Origin: an uncultured Prevotellaceae bacterium
GTDB taxonomy: Bacteria > Bacteroidota > Bacteroidia > Bacteroidales > Bacteroidaceae
Direction of reading: 5' to 3'
DNA: 64,000 nt
NCBI GenBank assembly: GCA_900543815.1
Contig: UQST01000006.1
Coordinates: 54,387-118,386, forward strand
The position numbers and the translations under genes are program-made. Shown piece by piece: positions 51,918 through 60,659 of this stretch. The number at the start of each line of letters is the position of its first letter. The first letter of the stretch is position 1. The notes under the pieces were generated by a model. The model was not told where the DNA came from, ran no database searches, and saw nothing but the letters and a program-made list of their open reading frames with translations.

Positions 51918-52942
51918 AGTTTGCGGGCTTTTGGTTCGATGTCGCGTGTCCAGTCGGAACCTGATGCAATGATATTCTGGGTGGTATCCACAAGCACGAA
52001 GAAAGGCAGGTGGCGGATGTGCCACTTGGCTGCCAGGTCGCTCGAGAATGCCTTGTAATCACAATATGAAGGGAAATTCACACTGTCACGCTTCTCCAAA
52101 TCACGCAGATAAACGCCATCGGTATCCAGCGAATAACTGATGATGTTCAGTTCGCGGCCCTTTGTCTTCATGTCTCTACGCAGCTTCTTCGACCTGTAGA
52201 TTCCGCTTTGCGAACCGCTCTTCCATCCTGCCCAGAAGGTGATAATCAGGTATTTGTTCTTATAGTCGCTGCGGCAGATGGTGTCGGCCTTCGGTCCGCC
52301 GAGTATCTGACTTGGGCGTGTGTATAGCTTGAAGTCGGGCAACTTGCTTCCAGGAGCCAGTTTGCCATGTGCCTGCACCGCACCCGAAAGGCGGATCAAA
52401 TCCACATCCTGAGGGCAGGCACGCCGCAGGCTGTCATATATCTCGCGGGCTTCACGGCCCGATGAATTGTCGGAAAGAAGATAATGTTGCTCAAACATAT
52501 ACTGGCTGACTGCCAGTGTGGGGTGCTGGAGAACGTACTGGCGCACGAGAGCCAACTGCTCCTTAGGCGTCTTCCCGTCCGCTTCCTGCCTGAACTTGGT
52601 ATAGATTTCATTGTCCTCAGAGCCTGTCACCTCTACGGCGTTGAGGTGCTGCGCATCACCCTTCAGTTTGATGTCATCGCCTGGAGATACGAATAAGGCC
52701 AACTGGGAATAATTGGGATAAAGCACTTGCATGACGGCCGGCCCATCTATATCGGCCGTGTAAGTGAACTCACCGTCCTGTATGTGCAGGGTGTCCAGAG
52801 TGGATGTACCGCCCTGGGAACTATAGATAAAGAACTCACCCTGCTCCAGGTGAGCAAACCGTCCACGGATTTTCACTTGTCCGGGATGGCCGCTGCAACA
52901 GAGCAGGGTGAGGATTGATACTATATAGAATAGTTGTTTCAA
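51908..52942 (-). CDS. DUF4369/thioredoxin-like lipoprotein lacking active-site cysteines
   Basis: A 344-residue protein. The start is a TTG codon one base after the stop of the upstream TPR gene; no ATG gives a signal peptide. Lipobox LLCCS at residues 14-18. Residues 20-130 resemble DUF4369 (VKIRGRFAHLEQGEFFIYSSQGG, DGEFTYTADIDG). Residues about 210-340 are a thioredoxin/TlpA fold (PDFKLY, YLIITFWAGWKSGSQSG, YSLDTDG, LPFFVLVDTTQNIIASG), but the CxxC pair is replaced by GWKSGS, so it is not a disulfide enzyme. It is coupled to the TPR gene before and yifB after it. Confidence 0.85.
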   Translation of the reverse strand: MKQLFYIVSILTLLCCSGHPGQVKIRGRFAHLEQGEFFIYSSQGGTSTLDTLHIQDGEFTYTADIDGPAVMQVLYPNYSQLALFVSPGDDIKLKGDAQHLNAVEVTGSEDNEIYTKFRQEADGKTPKEQLALVRQYVLQHPTLAVSQYMFEQHYLLSDNSSGREAREIYDSLRRACPQDVDLIRLSGAVQAHGKLAPGSKLPDFKLYTRPSQILGGPKADTICRSDYKNKYLIITFWAGWKSGSQSGIYRSKKLRRDMKTKGRELNIISYSLDTDGVYLRDLEKRDSVNFPSYCDYKAFSSDLAAKWHIRHLPFFVLVDTTQNIIASGSDWTRDIEPKARKLCL

Positions 52943-52943
52943 T

Positions 52944-54635
52944 TTACTTCACAAGGTTCTTGACAACATTGGCATACTTGGCAAACTCCAGATCCTTGGC
53001 AGCACGTGCAGCCAGAGTACCATCCTGCTGGATAGCATTCTTCAGGCTTGAAGACAGAGCGTTTGCGTCACCTGTGCGGGCTGCAAGCACAGCCTGCAGG
53101 TAGCTTGTAGTGGCATCAGCGTTCTTGATCTTGCTCAGAGTGGTCTTTGCACTTGTGTAGTCCTTGGCCAGAATCTGTGCCAGAGCAGCGCTGTTGGTGT
53201 TCACACCAGCCAGATCAGAAGCAGCCTGAGTGTAGTTACCCTTGGCAATGTTGAGGTTGCCCATCACCTCCTTGAAGGTGTCAGAGCCGGTACCCTTTGA
53301 CAGATAAGTCTCTGCCTTGGCCACATCACCGCTCTTGAGAGCCATCAGAGCCAGGTTGGTGTTCACCTCGCTTGCGTTCTTGTTCACGTTGGCAGCCTGC
53401 TTCAGATAGTTCTGTGCAGCAGCCATATCACCCTTGCTGATAGCCTGCTGGGCCATGTTGTTCAGAGCGCGGTAGTCGCTGGGATACTGCTTGGCGATAG
53501 CCTCATTCCACTTCTGGCGTGTAGCATCGTCCTTCACCAGCTTGTTGGCACCATATACCATCTCCTCTACGCTCAGCTTGCTGGGATCAGCAGCAAACTG
53601 CTCCAGAATCTGTGCATCGCTGCGGCCGATGATCTCATAGTTTACAATCAGGCGTGCACGACGCAACTCGGGCAGGATGCTATGCTTGATGTCGGTATAA
53701 ACCTCGCTCATGTTGCTGATCTGCTGCTCGCGCTCCTCGGGATCCTGGTACATAGACAGTACGCGCAGGATAACCTCCTTGTCCTGAAGATTGCTCTTTG
53801 AAACCAACTCCTGGAAGCCTTCCCAGTCCTCGGCAGTGAACTTGGTATCCACGTCAGCCTCCATCTTGATTTTCTTCAGTTCCTTCTTCAGGTAGTTGGA
53901 GCTCACGTTCTGACGCTTCTCAGCCAGCTTCTCGTTGAAGCTATACTTACCATCGGGGCTGGCGTAAGCGCTCACCTCAATGTTGGTCAGAGCACGTGTC
54001 TCGTTGTTGTCATTGATTTCCTTCAGGATCTTGCCCAGGTCCTTCACGCTCACGCTCTTCAGCTCGCTTGCGCGCAGAGTAGCCTGATTGATGAGGAACT
54101 TGATGTTGGCCTCCTGCTTCTGGGCGATGATACGCTGATAAGCATCGGGAGCTGTAGCGGCTGTGATGTTGCAACGGCTCAGCAGCTGGCTTGTTGCTAC
54201 CACACCGTAACCGATCTTCACCTCGGGAATCTTCACGGTCTTCTTACCCTTCTTGGCGTCAAAACGGGCATAGAGATCGCTCTGGATCATGGGATCCACA
54301 TAGGCGAAGTTGGCCTTCATAGTGTAAGTACCACCCACCTTGTACTGGATAGTGGTACCATTACCCTCAACCTTCTCACCCTGGAATGTGGCGCTCTGGC
54401 CTACAGCCTCACCGCCTTCGTACTTCAGCACGGGAGTCACAGTTACCTGTGCCTTCTTCTTCATGTACTTGGTGGGGAAAGTTCCGTTGATGGTTACAGG
54501 AACCTGACCTCCTACTGCCTCCAGGGGAGTGGGAGTTACATTAAAGTTGTCAGCGCCCAGTTTACCGAGCTTGCTGCAAGAAGACAGCACCAACACAGAG
54601 GCTGATGCCATCAGGAGAATTTGTTTTGTTTGCAT
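52944..54635 (-). CDS. TPR lipoprotein with OmpA-like segment
   Basis: A 563-residue protein. Signal peptide MQTKQILLMASASVLVLSSC with a lipobox (LSSC). Residues 30-190 form a beta-rich periplasmic region (NFNVTPTPLEAVGGQVPVTINGTFP). Residues about 215-260 contain ISAYASPDGKYSFNEKLAEKRQ-like text (NIEVSAYASPDGKYSFNEKL), which resembles the OmpA peptidoglycan-binding motif. Residues 360-560 consist of TPR-like helices (DYRALNNMAQQAISKGDMAAAQNYLKQA; VNTNLALMALKSGDVAKAETYLSK). Similar proteins are common in Bacteroidetes envelopes. It is upstream of the DUF4369 gene on the same strand. Confidence 0.8.
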   Translation of the reverse strand: MQTKQILLMASASVLVLSSCSKLGKLGADNFNVTPTPLEAVGGQVPVTINGTFPTKYMKKKAQVTVTPVLKYEGGEAVGQSATFQGEKVEGNGTTIQYKVGGTYTMKANFAYVDPMIQSDLYARFDAKKGKKTVKIPEVKIGYGVVATSQLLSRCNITAATAPDAYQRIIAQKQEANIKFLINQATLRASELKSVSVKDLGKILKEINDNNETRALTNIEVSAYASPDGKYSFNEKLAEKRQNVSSNYLKKELKKIKMEADVDTKFTAEDWEGFQELVSKSNLQDKEVILRVLSMYQDPEEREQQISNMSEVYTDIKHSILPELRRARLIVNYEIIGRSDAQILEQFAADPSKLSVEEMVYGANKLVKDDATRQKWNEAIAKQYPSDYRALNNMAQQAISKGDMAAAQNYLKQAANVNKNASEVNTNLALMALKSGDVAKAETYLSKGTGSDTFKEVMGNLNIAKGNYTQAASDLAGVNTNSAALAQILAKDYTSAKTTLSKIKNADATTSYLQAVLAARTGDANALSSSLKNAIQQDGTLAARAAKDLEFAKYANVVKNLVK

Positions 54636-54737
54636 GACGTTTATAAACTCTATTACTTTCTCTCTTTTACGTTATTCAGTCGCGAAGTTATGACAATTTT
54701 ATGAGGTGGATATTCCTTGTGCATAAAAAATGCTCAT

Positions 54738-55703
54738 TTAGTGTAATTCTTTGACCTTTGAGGCCTTTTTTCGCTCCTCATATAGAATATTTCTTGGATG
54801 ATGCTCCAATATTTCCTGCCTTAAGTGAGTTTTGTCTATATGCATGTAGATTTCGGTGGTGGAGATGTCTTCGTGCCCAAGCATCATCTGTATGGCACGC
54901 AGATTGGCCCCTCCCTCCAGCAAGTGGGTGGCAAAACTGTGGCGGAAGGTGTGGGGGCTGATATTCTTGCTGATGCCTGCCTTCTGGGCATAACCTTTGA
55001 TATATACAAACAGACTTATCCTGCTCAGCCTGCATCTACGGGTGAGTGAGACAAACACGTAGTCCTCCTCGGTGGGCTTCACCTTGCGGCCCATGCGGGT
55101 AGCCAGCCATTCGCGCACCCTTTCCACAGCCACTCCTTCTATGGGCACCAGCCTTTCCTTGCCGCCCTTACCCTTCACACGTATGTATCCGTCTTCCAGG
55201 TAAAGCTGGCTTATCTTCAGATTGCACAGCTCGCTTATGCGTAGCCCGCAGCCGTAGAGCACTTCGATAATCGCCCGGTCCCTTATCCCTTCGGGCTTGC
55301 TCAGGTCTATCACGCTGATGATACTGTCTATCTCCTCCACACTCAGCACATCGGGAAGGTGTTTGCCTATGCGCGGACTCTCAAGCAGTTCGGTTGGGTC
55401 ACCATCAACTTCCTTCTCCAAGGTAAGAAAACGATAGAACGAACGGACGCCGCTCAGCACCCGGGCTACGCTGCGTGCCTGGATGCCACTCTCTCGCAGT
55501 TCGCCCGCAAACTGGTCGAGCACTTCCAGAGTGACGTTGCGGAAGTCGATATTATTGTCGGCATAATAGACCAAGAGTTTCTGCAGGTCCCTTCTATAAG
55601 CATCGAGCGTATTCTTGGAGTAGGAGCGCTCCAGACGCAAATATTGGATGTATCTCCTCACGATAGACTCATCCACAACCCCCATTACAGTGCCACTTTT
55701 CAT
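54738..55703 (-). CDS. xerD: site-specific tyrosine recombinase XerD
   Basis: A 321-residue tyrosine recombinase for resolving chromosome dimers. N-terminal SAM-like DNA-binding domain (YIQYLRLERSYSKNTLDAYRRDLQKLL). Catalytic domain: RDRAIIEVLYGCGLRISELCNLK (first Arg), KGKGGKERLVP (Lys), ISPHTFRHSFATHLLEGGANLRAIQMMLGHEDISTTEIYMH (HxxR, His and Tyr). Starts at ATG 55703 or 55685; a GGAGGG 9 bases before 55703 favours the former. It is a housekeeping Xer rather than a phage integrase: no element boundaries are nearby. Confidence 0.92.
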   Translation of the reverse strand: MKSGTVMGVVDESIVRRYIQYLRLERSYSKNTLDAYRRDLQKLLVYYADNNIDFRNVTLEVLDQFAGELRESGIQARSVARVLSGVRSFYRFLTLEKEVDGDPTELLESPRIGKHLPDVLSVEEIDSIISVIDLSKPEGIRDRAIIEVLYGCGLRISELCNLKISQLYLEDGYIRVKGKGGKERLVPIEGVAVERVREWLATRMGRKVKPTEEDYVFVSLTRRCRLSRISLFVYIKGYAQKAGISKNISPHTFRHSFATHLLEGGANLRAIQMMLGHEDISTTEIYMHIDKTHLRQEILEHHPRNILYEERKKASKVKELH

Positions 55704-55767
55704 CAGCTTTGCCCTCCATAAATAATAAAAAGAGTAAGTTTCTTCATCCACTCACATATTTTCGTTA

Positions 55768-55775
55768 ACTTTGCC
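55768..55775 (+). promoter_or_regulatory. -7 element for aroQ
   Basis: TAACTTTG lies 22 bases before the aroQ ATG in the divergent xerD-aroQ gap. Confidence 0.55.
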
Positions 55776-55797
55776 TTGACAAATTTATGCTGAAATT

Positions 55798-56235
55798 ATG
55801 AGAATTCAAATTATCAATGGTCCAAACTTGAACTTGCTGGGCATTAGGGAACCTGAAATCTACGGTAAGCGTGCCTGGGAAGACTATCTGAAGGAGCTGC
55901 GCAGCCGCTTTCCTAAAGTTCGCATAGACTACTACCAGAGCAATCTGGAGGGTGAGATAATCGACAAGATACAGGAAGTGGGCTTCGACCGCGACGGTAT
56001 CGTGCTCAATGCAGGTGCCTATACCCACACCAGTGTGGCTATTCTGGATGCCATCAAGAGTGTCACCACTCCCACTGTGGAGGTACACATCAGCAACGTG
56101 CATCAGCGCGAGGAGTTCCGCCGCAAGAGCATCATCAGCCCGGGATGCCTGGGTGTCATCTGCGGATTTGGCCTTGACAGCTACCGTCTGGCCATAGAGG
56201 CTCTCATCGACGACGCAAGCAAGAAGGAGAAATAA
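55798..56235 (+). CDS. aroQ: type II 3-dehydroquinate dehydratase
   Basis: A 145-residue AroQ, third enzyme of the shikimate pathway. Active-site motifs: IINGPNLNLLGIREPEIYG (Tyr of the lid), DYYQSNLEGEIIDKIQE, GIVLNAGAYTHTSVAI (Asn), VEVHISNVHQREEFR (His), and GCLGVICGFGLDSYRLAI. The size is normal. The next gene, an O-methyltransferase, starts 11 bases after it. Confidence 0.96.
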   Translation: MRIQIINGPNLNLLGIREPEIYGKRAWEDYLKELRSRFPKVRIDYYQSNLEGEIIDKIQEVGFDRDGIVLNAGAYTHTSVAILDAIKSVTTPTVEVHISNVHQREEFRRKSIISPGCLGVICGFGLDSYRLAIEALIDDASKKEK

Positions 56236-56246
56236 ACCCGCCGCCG

Positions 56247-56879
56247 GTGGAACTTGACGAATATATTCTGCGCCACATAGATGCAGAGGGCGAACTCCTG
56301 CATGCCTTGTGGCGTGATACACAATTGCGCCTTGCCTACGGGCAGATGGCAAGCGGACACCTGCAAGGCCGCCTGCTCAAGATGCTGGTGCAGATGACAA
56401 AGCCGCTGAGAGTGCTCGAACTGGGTACCTTCAGCGGCTATAGTGCATTGTGTATGGCCGAAGGACTGAGGCCGGAAGCCGAACTGCACACCATAGAGGT
56501 GTTTGATGAGATGGAGGATTTCATCCGCTCATGGTTCGCACGCAGTCCGCATGCATCACAACTGCATCTGCACATCGGCAACGCCTTGGATATCGTCCCC
56601 ACCCTGCCCGGCGGCTGGGATTTGGTTTTCATCGATGCCGACAAGCGCCAGTATGTGGATTACTATCACATGATAGTGCCGCTCATGAAGCCCGGTGGCT
56701 TCATTCTGGCCGACAACACTCTGTGGTATGGTCACGTGCTTGAGGAGCATCCGCGCGAGAGTGACCAGCAGACCATCAACATACAAGCCTTCAACGACCT
56801 GGTGGCCGCCGACCCTCGTGTGGAGAAAGTCATCCTTCCCCTGCGCGACGGACTCACCATCATCCGCGTGAAGGACTGA
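56247..56879 (+). CDS. class I SAM-dependent O-methyltransferase (CCoMT-like)
   Basis: A 210-residue protein with a GTG start. It matches the family of small-molecule O-methyltransferases (catechol or caffeoyl-CoA type): QMASGHLQGRLLKML, then LRVLELGTFSGYSALCMAEGL (SAM-binding glycine motif I), LHTIEVFDE (motif II acidic residue), DLVFIDADKRQYVDYYHMIVPLMKPGGFILADN (metal-binding Asp), and LPLRDGLTIIRV. It is co-transcribed with aroQ; the substrate is unknown. Confidence 0.9.
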   Translation: MELDEYILRHIDAEGELLHALWRDTQLRLAYGQMASGHLQGRLLKMLVQMTKPLRVLELGTFSGYSALCMAEGLRPEAELHTIEVFDEMEDFIRSWFARSPHASQLHLHIGNALDIVPTLPGGWDLVFIDADKRQYVDYYHMIVPLMKPGGFILADNTLWYGHVLEEHPRESDQQTINIQAFNDLVAADPRVEKVILPLRDGLTIIRVKD

Positions 56880-56888
56880 CTGCCAGGC

Positions 56889-56916
56889 CTCCTATTATAT
56901 ATAAGGTATATAGGAG
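56889..56916 (+). terminator. AT-rich hairpin after the O-methyltransferase gene
   Basis: CTCCTAT (56889-56895) pairs with ATAGGAG (56910-56916); the inner bases are TA-rich. No T-run follows. Weak evidence for termination. The stretch from 56917 to 57110 shows no gene. Confidence 0.35.
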
Positions 56917-57120
56917 AGACATGTCCGAAAAGGCTTCCCTATCTACTTGCCATTGTATTTTAGAATAAATGAACCGCCTTCTTTACCTGCCTGACAAAGC
57001 ATCCTTGCTCCCTTATGATTGCTGTCTGCAATGCATATTGTTAATATTGGTTTCATTTTACAAGTAAAAACAGCCTTTTATCTTAAAAAAAACTAAGTGC
57101 TTTTTACTTTTCCGCCTGCG

Positions 57121-57161
57121 GTCAGTCAACTATATAGTCACGGGTGTGAACCCTGACTGAG
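57121..57161 (+). promoter_or_regulatory. structured 5' leader of the PepSY-like gene
   Basis: TCAGTCA (57122-57128) pairs with TGACTGA (57154-57160) and encloses a second stem GGGT/ACCC, about 35 bases before the ATG. It may be a leader structure or operator. Confidence 0.4.
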
Positions 57162-57194
57162 AGTGATTTAATTATTTACTTAACAAGCAACATT

Positions 57195-57641
57195 ATGAAA
57201 AGTACTATCAAGAAAATGATGATGGTGGTATGCAGCGTGGTGCTCTTCAGCACTACAGCTTGTGCCGACAAGAACAAACCCATCCAGGTGAATGAGCTTC
57301 CTGCAAAGGCTCAGACGGTGCTTACTACTCATTTCAGCGGACAGAAGGTAACGATGGCAACGCTTGAGTCGGAGATTATCGACAAGAGCTACAACGTGAT
57401 ACTGCAGAATGGAACCAAACTTGAGTTTGACCGAAAGGGCAATCTCACTGAGGTGGATTGCAAGCAGGGGACAGTTCCTGCAAAGCTGATACCACAAGCC
57501 ATCAAGAGTTATGTGCAGACCAACTACTCGGGCCAGAACATCAAGAAGATGGAGATAGACAAGAACGAGCATGAGGTGGAACTGTCCAACGGACTGGACA
57601 TCACCTTCAACAAGCGCTTCCAGGTAATCGACATCGACTGA
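57195..57641 (+). CDS. secreted PepSY-like (DUF2874) protein
   Basis: A 148-residue protein with signal peptide MKSTIKKMMMVVCSVVLFSTTACA. Two similar halves of about 60 residues each (PIQVNELPAKAQTVLTTHFSGQKVTMATLE and VPAKLIPQAIKSYVQTNYSGQNIKKMEI, followed by strands YNVILQNGTKLEFDRKGNL and HEVELSNGLDITFNKRFQVIDID). This is the duplicated PepSY-like/BLIP-like fold common in Bacteroidetes periplasm. Function unknown; inhibitor or binding roles have been suggested for relatives. Confidence 0.88.
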   Translation: MKSTIKKMMMVVCSVVLFSTTACADKNKPIQVNELPAKAQTVLTTHFSGQKVTMATLESEIIDKSYNVILQNGTKLEFDRKGNLTEVDCKQGTVPAKLIPQAIKSYVQTNYSGQNIKKMEIDKNEHEVELSNGLDITFNKRFQVIDID

Positions 57642-57710
57642 CCTACACAGATGGCTCATGCATTTGAGCCACAGCATCGAAAGAGACACTCACCACTGAG
57701 TGCTCTTACA

Positions 57711-57756
57711 ACAAGGAGGATGAGCATACCACCGCCGGTAGCTCATCCTCTCTTGT
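57711..57756 (+). terminator. terminator of the PepSY-like gene
   Basis: GAGGATGAGC (57716-57725) pairs with GCTCATCCTC (57741-57750), the stem continuing with a bulge to ACAAG/CTTGT, followed by TTTTC. It lies 70 bases after the stop. Confidence 0.8.
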
Positions 57757-57773
57757 TTTCTGACGGAACCTGT

Positions 57774-57851
57774 GCAGCGTGCTGCGATGAAGAATGCAGC
57801 GCAGTGGCACAGCCCATGCAGCACATTGCAAGTGGAGATGCACTGCATTGC
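57774..57851 (-). repeat. 22-bp-period palindrome array, copy 8 (4 units, decayed)
   Basis: Units start at 57774, 57796, 57818 and 57840: GCAGCGTGCTGC, GCAGCGCAGTGG, GCAGCACATTGC, GCACTGCATTGC. The spacing is still exactly 22 bp although the units have drifted. The array is between convergent genes and between two terminators. Confidence 0.75.
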
Positions 57852-57874
57852 CTCTGGGCAGGGAGGATAAAAGA

Positions 57875-57918
57875 AAGAAGAGGCGGAAGTGCCACATGGC
57901 CATTTCCAACCTCTTCTT
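57875..57918 (-). terminator. terminator of the cupin-AraC gene
   Basis: AAGAAGAGG (57875-57883) pairs with CCTCTTCTT (57910-57918), with an additional inner stem. On the minus strand a T-rich TTTCTTTT follows. Confidence 0.7.
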
Positions 57919-57956
57919 CTTGTTTCAATACTCTTCTTCTACTATTTCCACAAACC

Positions 57957-58832
57957 TCAGACGATGATTCTGCGCTTGTGATAGTTTTCGCGGAAAGCAG
58001 TGGGCGAACAACCCTTCTTCTTCTTGAAGATACGGTTGAAGTTGCTGATATTGTTGAAACCACAGTCGTAACAGATGTCTGCCACACTGTTGGTGGTATC
58101 TACCAACTGCCTGGCAGCATGACCCAAACGTATGTCGATGATGTAGTCGGATACCGTCTTGCCGGTCTTCATACGGAAGTAGCGGCTGAAGGCAGCCGGC
58201 GTCATACCGGCTATGTCAGAGAGCGTCTTCAGGCGTATCTCTTGCTTGAAGTTCTGGTCAATATGCTCTTCCACCTTTCTCACTCTGATGCTCTCGGGCG
58301 TATTCTTCACATTGGAGAAGCTGCGGCTGGCCAGCAGAGTATAATTCTCCTGCGTGGAGAGTTCGTACAGAATCTCCATGAGCTTGAGCATACGGTAGAA
58401 TCCGGGCTGCGACTGAGTGATGGCCTTTATCTTTTCATACAGCTCCATGATGGTATTGAGTTCAAATGCTATCCCTCGCTTGGCGTTCTGGAAGAGTGCG
58501 CGGATGCTGCTCAGCTGGTTGCGCTGCAGAAATTGCTCGTTGAACAAATCGGGTGGAAACTGTATGGTAATCTCGTGTATGGATTTGCTCTGACAGTCAT
58601 ACTGGTCCCATGCATGCTCCAGATTACTGCCCACCAGCACCATATCGTACTTGCCCAGCACTTCTATGCTGTCGCCCACAATACGTCGTGCACCATCGCA
58701 GTTCTCCACAAAGTTGAGTTCCATGGCCTCGTGCTTGTGCAATGGGTAGGTGAATGCTTCCTTTTCGCGATCCACCATATAGAAGCAGTCTTTCTCTGAG
58801 GTATGTGATTCTTCAGTAATAACCTTGTTCAT
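57957..58832 (-). CDS. AraC family regulator with cupin-like N-terminus
   Basis: A 291-residue protein. The N-terminal sensing domain (AFTYPLHKHEAMELNFVENCDG, GDSIEVLGKYDMVLVGSNLEHAW) looks like an AraC-type cupin for a small ligand. The C-terminal 100 residues hold two helix-turn-helix motifs: RLKTLSDIAGMTPAAFSRYFRMKTGKTVSDYI and NSVADICYDCGFNNISNFNRIFKKKKGCSPTAFR. In Bacteroidetes such regulators commonly control sugar-use genes; the target here is not visible because the neighbours are pdxT and the convergent PepSY gene. Confidence 0.9.
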   Translation of the reverse strand: MNKVITEESHTSEKDCFYMVDREKEAFTYPLHKHEAMELNFVENCDGARRIVGDSIEVLGKYDMVLVGSNLEHAWDQYDCQSKSIHEITIQFPPDLFNEQFLQRNQLSSIRALFQNAKRGIAFELNTIMELYEKIKAITQSQPGFYRMLKLMEILYELSTQENYTLLASRSFSNVKNTPESIRVRKVEEHIDQNFKQEIRLKTLSDIAGMTPAAFSRYFRMKTGKTVSDYIIDIRLGHAARQLVDTTNSVADICYDCGFNNISNFNRIFKKKKGCSPTAFRENYHKRRIIV

Positions 58833-58902
58833 ATAGTGTGCTTTTTATTATTTTCAACCGCTAAATTATGGATTTTAATTTATATACACAAGGCTATAAA
58901 AG

Positions 58903-58949
58903 ATATTAAGGTAGAAGAAGGGACATTTTCCCCTCTCCCACCTTAATAT
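58903..58949 (-). terminator. terminator of pdxST
   Basis: ATATTAAGGT (58903-58912) pairs with ACCTTAATAT (58940-58949), with an inner G/C-rich pairing. On the minus strand CTTTTATA follows. It is 19 bases after the pdxT stop. Confidence 0.75.
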
Positions 58950-58967
58950 TTATATAATGTAGGGTAT

Positions 58968-59516
58968 TTATAGTGCCTTTGCCATGTCAATAAGCATCTG
59001 GTGTATGCTGGTGTCGCTGTCCAGTTCTGGATGGAAGGCTGTCACCAGCTGATTGCCCTCTCTGGCAGCCACTGTATGGCCATCCACCTGGGCCAGAATC
59101 TCCACTCCATCGCCCACCTCATCTATATAGGGAGCACGGATGAAGGTCATCGGCACCTGGCCCACACCCTTGAGTTCACCTTGGGTGTGGAAACTTCCCA
59201 ACTGCCTGCCATAGGCATTTCTCTTGGCCAGGATATCCATGGTGGCCAGATGCTGGCGGTCCAGCATGATGAGTCCGGCACAGGTACCCAGCACGGGCAG
59301 TCCGCCACTGATGGCCTCTCTCACCTCTTCCCACATGCCCAGATCGTGCATGATGCGCGTCATGGTGGTACTCTCGCCGCCGGGGATGATGAGTGCCTGC
59401 TTGGGCTGATGCCAGTCGGCCAGGTTGCGTATGAGGAATGTCTCCACACCCATACGCTCCAGCACCTGCCGGTGTTCCTCGAATGCCCCCTGCAGGGCCA
59501 TTATAGCAATCCTCAT
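58968..59516 (-). CDS. pdxT: pyridoxal 5'-phosphate synthase glutaminase subunit
   Basis: A 182-residue class I glutaminase that feeds ammonia to PdxS. Motifs: ALQGAFEEHRQVLE, LIIPGGESTTMTR, VLGTCAGLIML (nucleophile Cys), NAYGRQLGSF, and AFHPELDSDTSIHQM (catalytic His and Glu). The ATG overlaps the stop of pdxS by 4 bases (ATGA), so the subunits are translationally coupled. They are followed by a terminator. Confidence 0.97.
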   Translation of the reverse strand: MRIAIMALQGAFEEHRQVLERMGVETFLIRNLADWHQPKQALIIPGGESTTMTRIMHDLGMWEEVREAISGGLPVLGTCAGLIMLDRQHLATMDILAKRNAYGRQLGSFHTQGELKGVGQVPMTFIRAPYIDEVGDGVEILAQVDGHTVAAREGNQLVTAFHPELDSDTSIHQMLIDMAKAL

Positions 59517-60385
59517 TTTCCGCGCTCTGCCATGAGCAGTTCTATTTCCTGCTCGTTGATGCCTACCATTGCTTCACCCAGGTCTTCGCTAAGTTCGGCC
59601 AGCATCTTGGGGTTGTTGTAGTTGGTCACAGCCTTCACTATAGCCTGTGCACGCTTGGCAGGGTTGCCGCTCTTGAATATTCCGCTACCCACGAAGACGC
59701 CCTCTGCACCCAGCTGCATCATCAGTGCAGCATCGGCAGGAGTAGCCACACCACCGGCGGCAAAGTTCACTACGGGCAGCTTGCCATTGTCGTGTACATA
59801 CTGTACCAGGTCGAAGGGAACCCTCAGCTGCTTGGCTGCCTCATACAGCTCATCGGCGTTCAGACTGGTCAACCTGCGGATTTCGCTCTGCATCATACGC
59901 ATGTGACGCACAGCCTGCACCACGTCACCAGTGCCTGGTTCGCCTTTTGTACGAATCATGGTAGCACCCTCATTGATGCGGCGCAAAGCCTCTCCCAGAT
60001 CCTTGGCACCACACACAAAGGGTACCTGGAACTGCCTCTTGTCAATATGATATACATCATCGGCAGGACTGAGCACCTCGCTCTCGTCGATGTAGTCTAT
60101 CTCTATAGCCTGCAGAATCTGAGCTTCGGCGAAGTGTCCAATGCGGCACTTGGCCATTACGGGGATGCTCACAGCCTCCTGAATGCCCTTTATCATCTTG
60201 GGGTCACTCATGCGGCTCACGCCACCAGCCGCACGTATGTCGGCCGGAATGCGCTCCAAGGCCATCACAGCACATGCGCCAGCCTCCTCGGCGATGCGTG
60301 CCTGCTCGGGTGTGGTAACATCCATGATAACTCCGCCCTTGAGCATCTGTGCCAGTTGGCGGTTCAGTGAAGTCCTGTCTTCCAT
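59513..60385 (-). CDS. pdxS: pyridoxal 5'-phosphate synthase synthase subunit
   Basis: A 290-residue barrel enzyme that makes PLP from ribose 5-phosphate, glyceraldehyde 3-phosphate and ammonia. Features: MLKGGVIMDVTTPEQARIAEEAGACAVMALERIPADIRAAGGVSRMSDP (Asp and Lys of the active site lie near here and at PVMAKCRIGHF), DESEVLSPADD, FVCGAKDLGEALRRI, NFAAGGVATPADAALMMQLGAEGVFVGSGIFKS. Starts at ATG 60385 after AGGAGGAAAAGACA. The pair pdxS-pdxT indicates the DXP-independent vitamin B6 route. Confidence 0.97.
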   Translation of the reverse strand: MEDRTSLNRQLAQMLKGGVIMDVTTPEQARIAEEAGACAVMALERIPADIRAAGGVSRMSDPKMIKGIQEAVSIPVMAKCRIGHFAEAQILQAIEIDYIDESEVLSPADDVYHIDKRQFQVPFVCGAKDLGEALRRINEGATMIRTKGEPGTGDVVQAVRHMRMMQSEIRRLTSLNADELYEAAKQLRVPFDLVQYVHDNGKLPVVNFAAGGVATPADAALMMQLGAEGVFVGSGIFKSGNPAKRAQAIVKAVTNYNNPKMLAELSEDLGEAMVGINEQEIELLMAERGK

Positions 60386-60659
60386 TGTCTTTTCCTCCTG
60401 TTTTACTTATTTGTTATTGTCGCTGCAAAAGTCTCTATAAATAAGGAATAGGGAAAGCATCACTTCCCTTTCCATTAAACATTGTTCCTCTTTGTGCAAT
60501 GTTGCTTCCCTGCGGATGTGCTTGCGTGGATGTTTCAGCAGATATGTGAAAACGAGTTAGCCTGTTGGCAGAAGCGTGCGAGCATGTTGCGGTTGGTTTT
60601 CATCAGCGCATCTAATATTATTATTTCTTTTTATTTCTTTTAAAAAAGAAGAATATGTT

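Noticed and set aside
54738..55703. Phage or conjugative-element integrase
   Set aside because: The protein fits housekeeping XerD, the neighbours are core genes, and no att repeats or element genes are found.
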